64,000 nt of DNA from Palsa-504 sp963834685. Lineage in GTDB: Bacteria; Actinomycetota; Actinomycetes; Streptosporangiales; Streptosporangiaceae. Below the pieces are notes generated by a model. That model searched no databases. It saw only the letters and a program-made list of their open reading frames with translations, and was not told where the DNA came from. The position numbers and the translations under genes were made by a program. The DNA is taken from assembly GCA_963834685.1 (NCBI GenBank), contig CAWICW010000017.1, positions 147,332 through 211,331 on the forward strand, read 5' to 3'. Below, piece by piece: positions 15,751-24,491 of the stretch; the first letter of the stretch is position 1; each line of letters opens with the position of its first letter.

Positions 15751-16413
15751 GTGCACATCGTGATCATGGGCTGCGGACGGGTCGGGTCCACGCTCGCCCA
15801 CATCCTTGAGGACCGGGGGTCCAGCATCGCGGTCATCGACAGGGACGCCGAAGCCTTCCGCAGGCTCGGGTCGTCCTTCAAGGGCGACAAGATTACCGGC
15901 ATCGGCTTCGACCGGGCCGTCCTCACCCAGGCGGGCACCGAGCGTGCGGACGCCTTCGCCGCGGTGAGCAGCGGCGACAACTCCAACATCCTCGCGGCCC
16001 GGGTGGCCCGCGAGGTCTTCGGCGTCCAGCGGGTCGCGGCCCGGATCTATGACCCGCGGCGGGCCGAGGTCTACGAACGCCTGGGTATTCCCACCGTGGC
16101 CACGGTGCGCTGGACCGCAGACCAGATGCTGCGCAAGCTGCTCCCGGAAGGCAGCGAGGCGCTCTGGCGGGACCCCACGGGGAAGATCGTGCTGGCCGAG
16201 GTCGCCTTCTCACCGCACTGGATCGGCGAGCAGGTCAAGTCGGTCGAGGCCAGCACGCTGATCCGGATCGCGTTCGTCGACCGGCTGGGTCAGGCGTTCG
16301 TGCCCGACGGCGGAACCGTCTTGCAAGAAGGCGACGTGATCCACGTCCTGGCCAGGGAGGACGACATGGACCGGATCGCCGCGGCCTTTGCGGCCCGGGG
16401 TGGGGGACACTGA
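15751..16413 (+). CDS. TrkA-type potassium-transport NAD-binding regulatory protein (first of pair)
   Basis: A 221-residue protein starting at GTG 15751 behind GGAGGACGGTC. The RCK N-domain is clear (IVIMGCGRVGSTLAHILEDR, then IAVIDRD) and a TrkA-C domain follows from about residue 140 (WIGEQVKSVEASTLIRIAFV). Such proteins gate K+ channels or transporters in response to nucleotides. An upstream extension of this frame to 15502 has no ribosome binding site and poor codon use. The second TrkA follows with TGATG overlap; the membrane partner is not in the window. Confidence 0.9.
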   Translation: MHIVIMGCGRVGSTLAHILEDRGSSIAVIDRDAEAFRRLGSSFKGDKITGIGFDRAVLTQAGTERADAFAAVSSGDNSNILAARVAREVFGVQRVAARIYDPRRAEVYERLGIPTVATVRWTADQMLRKLLPEGSEALWRDPTGKIVLAEVAFSPHWIGEQVKSVEASTLIRIAFVDRLGQAFVPDGGTVLQEGDVIHVLAREDDMDRIAAAFAARGGGH

Positions 16414-17081
16414 TGCGGGTCGCGATAGCCGGTGCCGGGGCGGTCGGACGTTCCATCGCTGGCGAACTGCTGGAGAACGGGCACGAGGTGCTGCTCATCG
16501 ACCACGATCCCAAGGCGATCGCGGTCGAGGCCGTGCCGCGGGCCGAATGGCTGCTCGCCGACGCGTGCGAGATCAGCTCCCTCGACGACGCGCAGTTGTA
16601 CCGGTGCAACGTGGTCATCGCGGCGACCGGTGACGACAAGGCGAACCTGGTCGTGGCGCTGCTGGCCAAGACCGAGTACGGGGTGCCCCGGGTCGTGGCG
16701 CGAGTGAATGACCCGGGCAACGAGTGGCTGTACAACGAATCGTGGGGCGTCGACGTCGCGGTCTCCACCCCTCGGCTGCTCTCGGCCCTGGTCGAGGAGG
16801 CGGTCAGCGTCGGCGACCTGGTGCGGCTGATGACGTTCGGGCAGAGCGAGGCCAGCCTGGTCGAGCTGACCATGCCGGCCGAGGCACCGCTGGTCGGCCA
16901 GCGCGTCGGCGGCATCAACTGGCCAGCGGACACCTCGCTAGTCGCCATCTTGCGCGAGGGCCGGGTCCTGGTCCCGCATTCGGATGATCCACTGCAGGCC
17001 GGTGACGAGCTGTTCTTCGTGACCAGCGAGGACGTTGAGGAGGAGCTCGGGCGCTTGCTGAGCGCTAACGAGTCTCGGTGA
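16413..17081 (+). CDS. TrkA-type potassium-transport NAD-binding regulatory protein (second of pair)
   Basis: A 222-residue protein beginning MRVAIAGAGAVGRSIAGEL, an RCK N-domain with the GxGxxG nucleotide motif and VLLIDHD, followed by a TrkA-C domain (APLVGQRVGGINWPADTS). It is translationally coupled to the first TrkA and the two probably form a heteromeric regulatory ring, as in the CeoB/CeoC pair of mycobacteria. Its end overlaps the DUF3710 gene on the other strand by 17 bases. Confidence 0.9.
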   Translation: MRVAIAGAGAVGRSIAGELLENGHEVLLIDHDPKAIAVEAVPRAEWLLADACEISSLDDAQLYRCNVVIAATGDDKANLVVALLAKTEYGVPRVVARVNDPGNEWLYNESWGVDVAVSTPRLLSALVEEAVSVGDLVRLMTFGQSEASLVELTMPAEAPLVGQRVGGINWPADTSLVAILREGRVLVPHSDDPLQAGDELFFVTSEDVEEELGRLLSANESR

Positions 17082-17838
17082 ACTCCGGGCCGCGCTCGAA
17101 GGGGTTCAGGTCGGGCCGGAACTTGCTCTCCTCGGCCGCGGCGGCGGCCTGCTCCTCAAACGCCTTCTGAGCCTCCGGCGGCAGCCGTAGCTCCAGGATG
17201 TCCCGTGGCGGCACCGGGTGCTCGCCTCGGACCACCACGACGTCCCTGAAGATCTCCTCGAGCAGTCCGGCGGGCGCGCCGCCGTCCGCGGCCGGGCCGG
17301 TGAACAGGCCGCGCAGGAACCAGCGCGGACCGTCGACGCCGATGAACCGGACCAGCCGCAACCCGGAGGCGGGCTGTCCGGGCTCGGCCGGCACCCGGGC
17401 CAGGAGCTCGGTGCCGAAGGACCCCTGGACCTCCTGGCTGTCCCCGCCCGCGTCACGTACCTCCGTGGCGATCTCGGCCCGGACGTCGTCCCACAGCGCG
17501 GCCCGGCGGGCCGCGGCGAACGCCTGAACCTGCATCTCGCTCTCGCCATGCCGGATAGTCACCCACGCGCCGTGCTGGTCGGCCATGACGAGCTGGATCT
17601 CGTGCTCAGGGCCCATCGGTACCTGCAGGCTGCCCAGGTCAACCCGGTCCCGCGGCGGGAAAGACTCCCCGGCGTCCCAGGGGCCGCCCTCGGCCCGCGG
17701 CGCCTCCGCGGGCCATTCGTCCTCGGCCGGCTCGTCGTAGGCCTGATCGTCGAACTCGTCATCGGCCAGTTCCTGACCGTCATCGAGTTCGCCGGGCCCG
17801 TCCCGGCCAACGTCTGCTGAACGACGCCGACGAAACAC
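17065..17838 (-). CDS. DUF3710 domain-containing protein
   Basis: A 257-residue protein with an acidic, disordered first 60 residues (runs of D and E) and a globular DUF3710 region (DLGSLQVPMGPEHEIQLVMA at its start, VRFIGVDGPRWFLRGLFTG later). The family is actinobacterial and of unknown function, usually found beside dut as here. A short basic start (MFRRRRSADVG) precedes the acidic stretch. It lies 25 bases after the dut start region's gene end and is probably cotranscribed with dut. Confidence 0.88.
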   Translation of the reverse strand: MFRRRRSADVGRDGPGELDDGQELADDEFDDQAYDEPAEDEWPAEAPRAEGGPWDAGESFPPRDRVDLGSLQVPMGPEHEIQLVMADQHGAWVTIRHGESEMQVQAFAAARRAALWDDVRAEIATEVRDAGGDSQEVQGSFGTELLARVPAEPGQPASGLRLVRFIGVDGPRWFLRGLFTGPAADGGAPAGLLEEIFRDVVVVRGEHPVPPRDILELRLPPEAQKAFEEQAAAAAEESKFRPDLNPFERGPEFTETR

Positions 17839-17863
17839 TCCGTACGCTCCTTCTTCTTCTTGC

Positions 17864-18340
17864 TCAGGACACCAGTTCGGTGCGCTCCGCGTCGTGGCCG
17901 CCGGTCGAGCCGAAGCCGCCGTCGCCCCGCACCGATCCCGGGAGCACCTCTACCTCATGGAAAGCGGCCCGCTCGACCCGCTGGATGACCAGCTGCGCGA
18001 TCCGGTCGCCCCGCTTAAAGCTGACCGGCCGATCCCGGTCGGTGTTCAGCAGCGTCACCTTGATCTCGCCGCGATAGCCCGCGTCGACCGTCCCGGGCGC
18101 GTTCACCAGTGTCACCCCGTACTTCGCCGCCAGGCCCGAACGGGGGTGCACGAACGCGGCGTACCCGGCGGGCAGCGCGATGGCCAGCCCGGTTCGCACC
18201 AGCGCCCGCTCACCCGGGGCCAGCTCGACGTCCTCGGCCGCCGTCAGGTCCGCGCCCGCATCCCCGGGATGCGCGTACGACGGCAGCGCGACGCCGGGAT
18301 CAAGCCGCTTGATCAGCACGTCGGGTTCGGAATGCGGCAA
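17864..18340 (-). CDS. dut: Deoxyuridine 5'-triphosphate nucleotidohydrolase
   Basis: A 158-residue trimeric-type dUTPase. All five motifs are present: PGDAGADL, PRSGLAAKYGV, NAPGTVDAGYRGE, RGDRIAQLVI and RGDGGFGSTG. It converts dUTP to dUMP and pyrophosphate, keeping uracil out of DNA and supplying dTMP synthesis. The TTG at 18340 is chosen as start because AAGGAG lies five bases before it and it gives the normal family length; the frame stays open further upstream only through repetitive sequence. Confidence 0.95.
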   Translation of the reverse strand: MPHSEPDVLIKRLDPGVALPSYAHPGDAGADLTAAEDVELAPGERALVRTGLAIALPAGYAAFVHPRSGLAAKYGVTLVNAPGTVDAGYRGEIKVTLLNTDRDRPVSFKRGDRIAQLVIQRVERAAFHEVEVLPGSVRGDGGFGSTGGHDAERTELVS

Positions 18341-18370
18341 CGAAGCTCCTTGGGTGGGCTCGGGGTAAGA

Positions 18371-18430
18371 AACTGGGGCTTGGGGGAAAGGAACTGGGGC
18401 TCGGGGAATGAAACTGGGGCTTGGGAAAAT
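18371..18430. repeat. Three degenerate tandem repeats upstream of dut
   Basis: The core AACTGGGGCT occurs at 18371, 18392 and 18412, spaced 21 and 20 bases apart, each followed by TGGG or CGGG and a short A-rich tail. The array lies 31 bases upstream of the dut start, between dut and the AI-2E-type permease gene. A spacing of two helical turns would place equivalent sites on one face of DNA. Confidence 0.7.
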
Positions 18431-18482
18431 AGAGCTTGTACGCAGGGTGAGGATAGCGCGACATCCGGGCACTGAGCCCATC

Positions 18483-19706
18483 CTATGGCTCGTCCGGACC
18501 GAGATCCTCGGGTTCGCTCCGGCGCAGCTCCGGCAATGCCCGGGTGATCACGGCCACGATGGGCACGGCGACCACGGCCCCGGCGATGCCGGCCAGGACG
18601 CCGCCGACGGCGAGCGACAGGATGACCGCCAGCGGGTGCAGCCGGATCATCTTGCCAACTACCTGAGGCTGGAGCAGGTGGGCTTCCAGCTGGTCCTCGA
18701 TGATCAGGATCCCGAGCAGGATCACGGCGTCGACCCAGCCTTTGGTGGCCAGGGTCACCACGATGGCCAGCGCCCCCGCCACCAGCAGGCCCACCAGCGG
18801 GACGAAGGCGGCCACGAACACCAGCACGGCGAGCGGCACGGCCAGCGGGACGCCCATGATCCACAGGGCCAAGCCGATGACGACCGCGTGAATGGCGGCC
18901 ACCGCCACCGTGCCGCGCATGTAGTACACCAGGACCAGCCAGGCGGCGTGCCCGGCCCGGTCAACCCGGCGCGCGGTCTGGGTCCGCATCGCGCCCAGCA
19001 GCCAGCTCCAGATCCGCTCTCCGTCCTTGATCAGGAAGAACATGACGAAGAGCATGAGGATCAGGCCGCCGAAGAACTCGGTGGCGATCTTGCCCCCGGT
19101 GACCACGGTCCCCTCGACCAGCGATTTGTGCTTGCTGAGGTAGCTGGGAATGTTGTTCAAGAACTTCTGGACGTTGTTGTTCTTGAGGTGGAACGGCGGC
19201 CCGGCCAGCCACGACTGGACCTGGGCGGTGGTGTGCTTAGCCTCGGCCAGCACGGTCGGGTAGTCCGCGCTCACCCGATTGGCGACCAGCAGGATCAGGC
19301 CGCCCAGCACCACGGCCGCGATCAGCAGGGTGACCCAGGTCGCGGCCAGCGCGGGCAGCCCGGCCCGGCGCAGCCGGGACGTCAGCGGCTGCAGCACGGC
19401 GGTGAGCAGCAAGGCCGCAACGCACGGCACGACCACGATGTACAGCACGCCGAGCACGCGCGCGATCAGGTAGATGGCCAGGGCCAGCAGCAGCAGCCGC
19501 CAGCCCCACGCGGACGCCGTCGCCAGCCAGCTCGGCACCCGGCTCTGCTCTGGTACCGGCATCCGGCGATCCGGACCGTCGCCCGGCCTGCGGCCCGGCT
19601 CGCTCGCGCTGTTGAGTTCACGCAGCGCCGCGCCGCGGGAGATCTGCTCTTTCACCCCCGTGCCGCGGGCGATCCGCTCCTCTTCCCCGGCCCCGTTCTC
19701 ACTCAT
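18483..19706 (-). CDS. AI-2E family transporter (PerM-like)
   Basis: A 407-residue polytopic protein. After a charged N-terminus come two helix pairs (LLLLALAIYLIARVLGVLYI; AALLLTAVLQPL), a soluble loop, and the C-terminal signature with FFLIKDGERIWSW and FVAAFVPLVGLLVAGALAIV. The family exports small molecules or ions; only some members move AI-2, so the substrate is open. The ATG at 19706 is preferred over several upstream ATGs that lie in divergent-promoter sequence; no strong ribosome binding site marks any of them. Confidence 0.85.
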   Translation of the reverse strand: MSENGAGEEERIARGTGVKEQISRGAALRELNSASEPGRRPGDGPDRRMPVPEQSRVPSWLATASAWGWRLLLLALAIYLIARVLGVLYIVVVPCVAALLLTAVLQPLTSRLRRAGLPALAATWVTLLIAAVVLGGLILLVANRVSADYPTVLAEAKHTTAQVQSWLAGPPFHLKNNNVQKFLNNIPSYLSKHKSLVEGTVVTGGKIATEFFGGLILMLFVMFFLIKDGERIWSWLLGAMRTQTARRVDRAGHAAWLVLVYYMRGTVAVAAIHAVVIGLALWIMGVPLAVPLAVLVFVAAFVPLVGLLVAGALAIVVTLATKGWVDAVILLGILIIEDQLEAHLLQPQVVGKMIRLHPLAVILSLAVGGVLAGIAGAVVAVPIVAVITRALPELRRSEPEDLGPDEP

Positions 19707-19860
19707 AACCGGACGGCTACCATCTTCTGCACGGTTTACTCCGGTTTCGCCCGGGCTCATGCCCGCCCGCCAGGCCGCCGTGAGCCATCCCTTGGCCTCC
19801 AGGCCGACCCGTCGTACTCCCCCCCGCCACGACTCCATCCGACCAACTACTCTCGACTGC

Positions 19861-20340
19861 ATGCGCGATTACCGCGAACGGCTCTACGCACCGCTCGCCT
19901 GGTGGCTGCTGGCCGTCCCAATCGTCTTGCTCCTCGGCGGCACACTGTACGCCGGCCTCCCCTGGCCCTGGCCGATCGTGATCATCGGCGGCCTGGCCGT
20001 GGGGTGCACGGCACTGCTGATCGCCTTCGGCCGGGGCACGCTTGAGGTCGGCGACGGAGCGCTGCGGGCCGGGGCCGCCGTGCTGCCCCTGGCGGCCATC
20101 AACGAGGTAGTCGCCCTCGACGAGAGGCAGACCGCGCGGCTGCGCGGCCCGCGGGCCGACCCGGCGGCGCACTTCTACTCGCGACCTTACCTCAAGGAAT
20201 CCGTGTACGTGGCCCTCGATCCTGCGGGCTCGGCGGACGGCCGCGTCCCTTACTGGCTGATCGGCAGCAGGCACCCCGGGGAGCTGGCCGCGATCCTCGA
20301 ACGGTGCCGGATTCGAGGCGGGCACGAGCCGGTGGCATGA
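19861..20340 (+). CDS. DUF3093 domain-containing membrane protein
   Basis: A 159-residue protein beginning MRDYRERLYAPLAWWLLAVP, with two membrane helices in the first 60 residues and a soluble beta-rich tail (VYVALDPAG, VPYWLIGSRHPGELAAIL). DUF3093 proteins are widespread in actinobacteria next to dut and DUF4193; their function is unknown. It diverges from the AI-2E-type permease gene with a 154-base spacer. Confidence 0.88.
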   Translation: MRDYRERLYAPLAWWLLAVPIVLLLGGTLYAGLPWPWPIVIIGGLAVGCTALLIAFGRGTLEVGDGALRAGAAVLPLAAINEVVALDERQTARLRGPRADPAAHFYSRPYLKESVYVALDPAGSADGRVPYWLIGSRHPGELAAILERCRIRGGHEPVA

Positions 20341-20385
20341 TGGCGCGCACGAGAGATAAGGGCGGGGCGATAAGGAGGCAGTGGG

Positions 20386-20676
20386 ATGAAAGATAAGAAC
20401 AAAGAGGACTTCAACACCAAGGTGGTGAACGGGCTGGCGACCATGTCGGCCGGCTTCCTGGCACGCAAGGTCCTCATGGTCGCCTGGACCAAGGTCACCG
20501 GCAAAGAGCCGCCCACGAATCCTGAGGATCCGCGGGTGGCCCTGCCCGAAGCGCTCGGCTGGTCGGTGATGGTCGGCATCACCGTCGCGATAGTCAGGGT
20601 GCTCGCGGTCCGGGCTGTGGCGCGCCAAAGCCTCGGCAGTGCGAACCGCGAGCCCGCCAACGCCGCGGACGACTAG
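20386..20676 (+). CDS. DUF4235 domain-containing protein
   Basis: A 96-residue protein behind AAGGAGGCAGTGGG. The pattern GFLARKVLMVAWTKVTGKEPP followed by a hydrophobic helix (WSVMVGITVAIVRVLAVRAV) identifies DUF4235, a small actinobacterial membrane-associated family of unknown function. Its stop overlaps the stop of the DUF4193 gene by four bases on the opposite strand. Confidence 0.88.
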   Translation: MKDKNKEDFNTKVVNGLATMSAGFLARKVLMVAWTKVTGKEPPTNPEDPRVALPEALGWSVMVGITVAIVRVLAVRAVARQSLGSANREPANAADD

Positions 20677-20972
20677 GCCGCGCACTCCCGGCAGACAAGC
20701 TGGCCATTGCGGTCTTCGGCAAGCTGACTCCGGTGGTGCACAAGGAAGCACCGCGAACACGTGAACTCATCCGCCTGACGGGGTATCACCCGGAACGAGA
20801 GTTCCTCGTTGGACAAGTCTGCCCCCGGCAACTCCAGGGACTCGGCAACGTCGTCGGGATCAAGATCGATAGTGCTCGATGACTTGTCCATCCGGCGTGC
20901 TTGAAGCTCCTGAAGGCTGTCCTCAGTCAGGTCGTCGTCCGTCTTCCGCGGGCTGTCGTAATCGGTAGCCAT
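20673..20972 (-). CDS. DUF4193 domain-containing zinc-ribbon-like protein
   Basis: A 99-residue acidic protein starting at ATG 20972, with GGGGATGGAG upstream. The last third has two cysteine pairs (FTCSRCFLVHHRSQLA and LVCRECA), a likely zinc ribbon, as in the actinobacterial DUF4193 family. The first two thirds are rich in Asp, Glu and Ser. Function is unknown; the neighbourhood with DUF3093 and dut is conserved among actinomycetes. Confidence 0.9.
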   Translation of the reverse strand: MATDYDSPRKTDDDLTEDSLQELQARRMDKSSSTIDLDPDDVAESLELPGADLSNEELSFRVIPRQADEFTCSRCFLVHHRSQLAEDRNGQLVCRECAA

Positions 20973-21135
20973 CTGAGTACTCCATCCCCCTTCATCCGTA
21001 GTGCGCAAGTCGCTGCGCGGTTGTAACGCTTTCAAGGCCCCAGTTGTGCCCGATTCCGGCGGGGAATTCTGTCACGTTCGCGCCCGGCGCACACGCGCCA
21101 CGCCGAAACTTCTCACGCGTCCTAATACGGGCTGG

Positions 21136-22011
21136 TCAGGCGTGTGGTTCATGGGCCCGCGGCGCGTCGCGTTCCGGATCCAGCCTGGTCAGGAAGGCGT
21201 CCAGATGGTGGAACAAGTCGGGGCCGGCGGCGACGGTCATGGAGGTGCTCTCCGCTCGGCCGGACAGCCCGCCGACCAGCGCGCCGGCCTCCCGCGCGAT
21301 CAGGCCGCCGGCCGCGTAGTCCCAGTAGTTCAGGCCGCGCTCGTAGAACGCGTCCATCCGGCCCGCAGCGACCGAGCACAGGTCGACGGCGGCAGATCCG
21401 CCGCGCCGGATGTCGCGGACGTACGGCAGCAGCGCCGCCACGACCTCACCCTGGACCCGGCGGCGCCCCGAATCATAGCCGAAGCCGGTCCCAACCAGCG
21501 CCTGGCCGAGCGCTACGCCGGAGTTGCAGCGCAGCACGATGGCGGCCTTGGGGTTCCCGTCCCGGTGCAGCCAGGCTCCCCGGCCCGCCACCGCGGTGAA
21601 CGTCTCCCCAAGCCGGGGCACCTCCACCACCCCGGCCAGGATCGTGCCGTCGACCTCGGCGGCGATCGAGACGGCCCAGTCGGGCAGGCCGTAGAGATAG
21701 TTCACGGTCCCGTCGAGGGGATCGACGACCCAGCGCACCCGGGTCCCGTTCCCGGCGGCATCTGCGGCGCCGGGGCCGCCCAGGGTCTGGCCGCCCTCCT
21801 CGCCCAGGACGGTGTCGCCGGGACGGATCGTCCGGATCCATTCGGTGATCAGCGCCTCGGACCGGCGGTCCATCTCCGTCACCACGTCGGTCGGGCTCGA
21901 CTTGGTGTCGATGACCTCGGGGCGCTCGTCGCCACGCCACGAGGCCAGCAGCCGGCCCGCCTCGGCCGCCGCATCCACCGCGATCCTCAGCAGCGCCTCA
22001 GGATCGGTCAC
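21136..22011 (-). CDS. Inositol monophosphatase family protein (SuhB-like)
   Basis: A 291-residue protein with the metal-binding motifs of the family: GEEGG, VDPLDGTVNYLYGLP, and YWDYAAGGLIAREAGA. It would remove phosphate from inositol-1-phosphate, histidinol phosphate or a similar small substrate with Mg2+. The GTG at 22011 is chosen because it overlaps the ferrochelatase stop as GTGA, showing coupling; an upstream ATG at 22041 is inside the ferrochelatase gene. Confidence 0.88.
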   Translation of the reverse strand: MTDPEALLRIAVDAAAEAGRLLASWRGDERPEVIDTKSSPTDVVTEMDRRSEALITEWIRTIRPGDTVLGEEGGQTLGGPGAADAAGNGTRVRWVVDPLDGTVNYLYGLPDWAVSIAAEVDGTILAGVVEVPRLGETFTAVAGRGAWLHRDGNPKAAIVLRCNSGVALGQALVGTGFGYDSGRRRVQGEVVAALLPYVRDIRRGGSAAVDLCSVAAGRMDAFYERGLNYWDYAAGGLIAREAGALVGGLSGRAESTSMTVAAGPDLFHHLDAFLTRLDPERDAPRAHEPHA

Positions 22012-23096
22012 CGCGGGCCGCCGCAGCAGTCCGCCGGGCACGTCTGGCTCGGCATTCCCATGTCCCCCAGCGCGGCCCGCACCGCCCCACCTCCCGGTTC
22101 CGCATTATCCGAAACCGTAATATCCGACGTCGGGGGGCCGTCGCGCCGCGCCAGGCGTTCCTTGACCAGTTCGGTGACCATCGACGCGAAGCGCGGGCTG
22201 GTGCCGGGCGTGGCGGCCCGCGCGAACGCGAGGCCGAGGGCATCGGCGGTCTCGGCCGCCTGGACGTCCAGGTCGTGCCGGACCTCCATGTGATCGGACA
22301 CGAATCCGACCGGGACCACCACGACGGCCTGCGTCCCTGACTTGGCCAGCTCGCCGAGGTGGTCGCGCACGTCAGGTTCCAGCCAGGGCTGGGACGGCGG
22401 CCCGCTCCGGCTCTGGTAGGCCAGCGACCAGGGGTGAGCCCCCGCCCCGGTCCGTTCGGCAATGAGGCGGGCGGCCTCGGTCAGCTCGGCTACGTATCGT
22501 CCTGTGTTCCCGGCGGGTCCGCTGGCCTCGGCCATCGCCAGCGGAACACTGTGGGCGGTGAACACCAGGTGCGCGCCGCCGCGCACCTCAGCGGGGAGCG
22601 TGGCCAGGGCCGCGCGGACGTGGCCGACGAAGGGCTCGATGAAGCCCGGGTGGTTGAAGAACCGCCTGATCTTGTCGATCCGCGGAGCGTCGGGACCGAC
22701 GGCCGCGCGGGCCCGCTCGATGTCGTCCAGGTACTGCCTGCAGCTGGAGTAGGAACTGTAGGCCGAGGTCACGAACGCGACAGCCCGCCGGACGCCGTCC
22801 TCGGTCATGGCCCGCACCGTGTCGGCCAGGTAGGGCGTCCAGTTCCGGTTCCCCCAGTAGAGGGGAAGCGCCAGGCCGCTCACCGCGAAGTCGGCCCGCA
22901 CCGCGGCCAGCAGGTCCCGGCACTGCTGGTTGATCGGGCTTACTCCGCCGAACGCGTAGTAGTGCGCGGCCACGCTCGCGAGGCGCTCCGGCGGGACGTT
23001 CCGGCCGCGAGTGACGTTGGCCAGGAACGGCATCACGTCGTCGGGGCCTTCCGGACCGCCGAACGAGACGAGCAGGAACGCGTCGTAGGACGGCAT
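22008..23096 (-). CDS. hemH: Ferrochelatase (coproporphyrin-type in actinobacteria)
   Basis: A 362-residue protein starting at ATG 23096 behind GGATGGAGGC. Family features: LLVSFGGPEGPDDVMPFL, FGGVSPINQQCRDL, VFTAHSVPLAM (with the catalytic His), AYQSRSGPPSQPWLEPDV and GFVSDHMEVRHDLD (with the metal-path Glu). Actinobacterial homologues insert iron into coproporphyrin III in the coproporphyrin-dependent heme pathway. The C-terminus TCPADCCGG and an internal cysteine in YSSCRQYLDD are candidates for the [2Fe-2S] cluster known in this group. Confidence 0.93.
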   Translation of the reverse strand: MPSYDAFLLVSFGGPEGPDDVMPFLANVTRGRNVPPERLASVAAHYYAFGGVSPINQQCRDLLAAVRADFAVSGLALPLYWGNRNWTPYLADTVRAMTEDGVRRAVAFVTSAYSSYSSCRQYLDDIERARAAVGPDAPRIDKIRRFFNHPGFIEPFVGHVRAALATLPAEVRGGAHLVFTAHSVPLAMAEASGPAGNTGRYVAELTEAARLIAERTGAGAHPWSLAYQSRSGPPSQPWLEPDVRDHLGELAKSGTQAVVVVPVGFVSDHMEVRHDLDVQAAETADALGLAFARAATPGTSPRFASMVTELVKERLARRDGPPTSDITVSDNAEPGGGAVRAALGDMGMPSQTCPADCCGGPR

Positions 23097-23214
23097 GCCT
23101 CCATCCAACCAGGGCCACCGGATTGGTACGGTCGCCGGGCACCGGAGGCGGGATCGACACCAGAAACCAATTGGGGCGGTCCGATATCGTGACGATCATG
23201 GGATACAGCGACCG

Positions 23215-24480
23215 ATGACGGGGGTGGACGACACCCGCAGGACCATCGGCCGCTCCCCCGCAGGCAGGCTGCCCGGCCCGCTACGGCCGTACGCGGATAT
23301 CTTCCGGGTACCCGGGGCCTGGCGCTTCTCGGCGGCGGGTGTCATCGGGCGGATGCCGATGTCGATGTTCGGGCTCGGCACCGTCCTGCTCATCTCGGCT
23401 GGCACCGGGAAGTACGGCGTGGCCGGAGCCGTGTCCGCGGTCGGCTCGCTCGGGTACGCCTTCTGCTGGCCGCAGATCGCCCGGCTGGTCGATGTCCGTG
23501 GTCAGCGGCGGGTGCTGCTGCCGTTGCTCGCGGTGTTCACCACGGCGACCGCGGCCCTGATCGTGACCGTGGAGCTGCATGCGCCGACCTGGGCCTTCTT
23601 CGTCTGTGGCGCGGTCGCCGGCGCGACCATGCCGTCGCTGGGCACGCTGGTCCGAGCCCGGTGGAGTGTGCTGCTGGCGGGCTCGCCCCGGCTGCACGCC
23701 GCGTTCTCGTTCGAGTCGGTCGCCGACGAGTTGTGCTTCGTCATCGGGCCTGCCGCGGTGACGCTGCTGGCCACCGAGGTGTTCCCGGCGGCCGGCGTCG
23801 GCGTTGCGGCGGTGTTGTGCCTCGGGGGAACCCTGTGGTTCGCGGCCCAACGCAGGACCGAACCGGCGGTGCGCGCCACCGGGGCCGTCCGGCAAAGCCG
23901 GCGGGCCGAAGGCGCCCCGGCTCCCGGCCTGGTCGTACTGGCTCCGGTATACCTGCTGCTCGGCGCGATGTTCGTGTCCATCGACCTGAGCACGGTCTCG
24001 TTCGCCCAGCACTTCGGGCACAAGCCGCTGGCCGGGTTCATCCTCGGCACCTACGCGCTCGGCAGCGCGACAGGTGGGCTCTGGTACGGGGCCAGGCAGT
24101 GGCGGGCACCGGTTGAGACCAGGTTCGCGGTGACCCTCACCCTGACCGTGCTGGGCGTGGCCACGTTCTGGGCCCAGCCCAACCTGGTCACGCTGACCTG
24201 CGGGATCTACCTGTGCGGGCTGACCATCGCGCCGACGCTGATCGCCGGGTTCAGCCTGCTCGAGGCGCAGGCCAAGCCGGGCCGGCGTACCGAGGCGATG
24301 TCCTGGCTCAGCAGCGGCATCGGGGTCGGCCTGGCCGTCGGCGCGTCCGTGGTCGGTTTCATCCTCGACGCGCACGGCCCGCGGGCGGGATACGCGTTCG
24401 CCGCCGCCTGCGGCGCGGCGAGCGCGGCGACCTGCCTGGCTGGTCTGCGGCGCCTTCGGTCACCGCAGGTCCCGGCCTGA
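23215..24480 (+). CDS. Major facilitator superfamily transporter
   Basis: A 421-residue protein with about twelve hydrophobic segments, starting at ATG 23215. The cytoplasmic loop 2-3 motif is DVRGQRRVLLPLL (basic motif A-like). The first helix follows AWRFSAAGVIGRMPMSM. The pattern is that of the actinobacterial MFS drug-efflux-like group without a recognisable substrate. It diverges from ferrochelatase; a six-codon frame (23198-23218) overlaps its start but has no ribosome binding site. Confidence 0.87.
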   Translation: MTGVDDTRRTIGRSPAGRLPGPLRPYADIFRVPGAWRFSAAGVIGRMPMSMFGLGTVLLISAGTGKYGVAGAVSAVGSLGYAFCWPQIARLVDVRGQRRVLLPLLAVFTTATAALIVTVELHAPTWAFFVCGAVAGATMPSLGTLVRARWSVLLAGSPRLHAAFSFESVADELCFVIGPAAVTLLATEVFPAAGVGVAAVLCLGGTLWFAAQRRTEPAVRATGAVRQSRRAEGAPAPGLVVLAPVYLLLGAMFVSIDLSTVSFAQHFGHKPLAGFILGTYALGSATGGLWYGARQWRAPVETRFAVTLTLTVLGVATFWAQPNLVTLTCGIYLCGLTIAPTLIAGFSLLEAQAKPGRRTEAMSWLSSGIGVGLAVGASVVGFILDAHGPRAGYAFAAACGAASAATCLAGLRRLRSPQVPA

Positions 24481-24491
24481 CGGTCGCCTGG

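Noticed and set aside
18408..20045. A long plus-strand frame across the AI-2E-type permease gene
   Set aside because: It is antisense to a convincing membrane-protein gene and consists of low-complexity Gly/His/Gln/Arg sequence.
23198..23218. A six-codon leader frame (MGYSDR) overlapping the MFS start
   Set aside because: No ribosome binding site and no attenuator-like hairpins; overlap could be chance.
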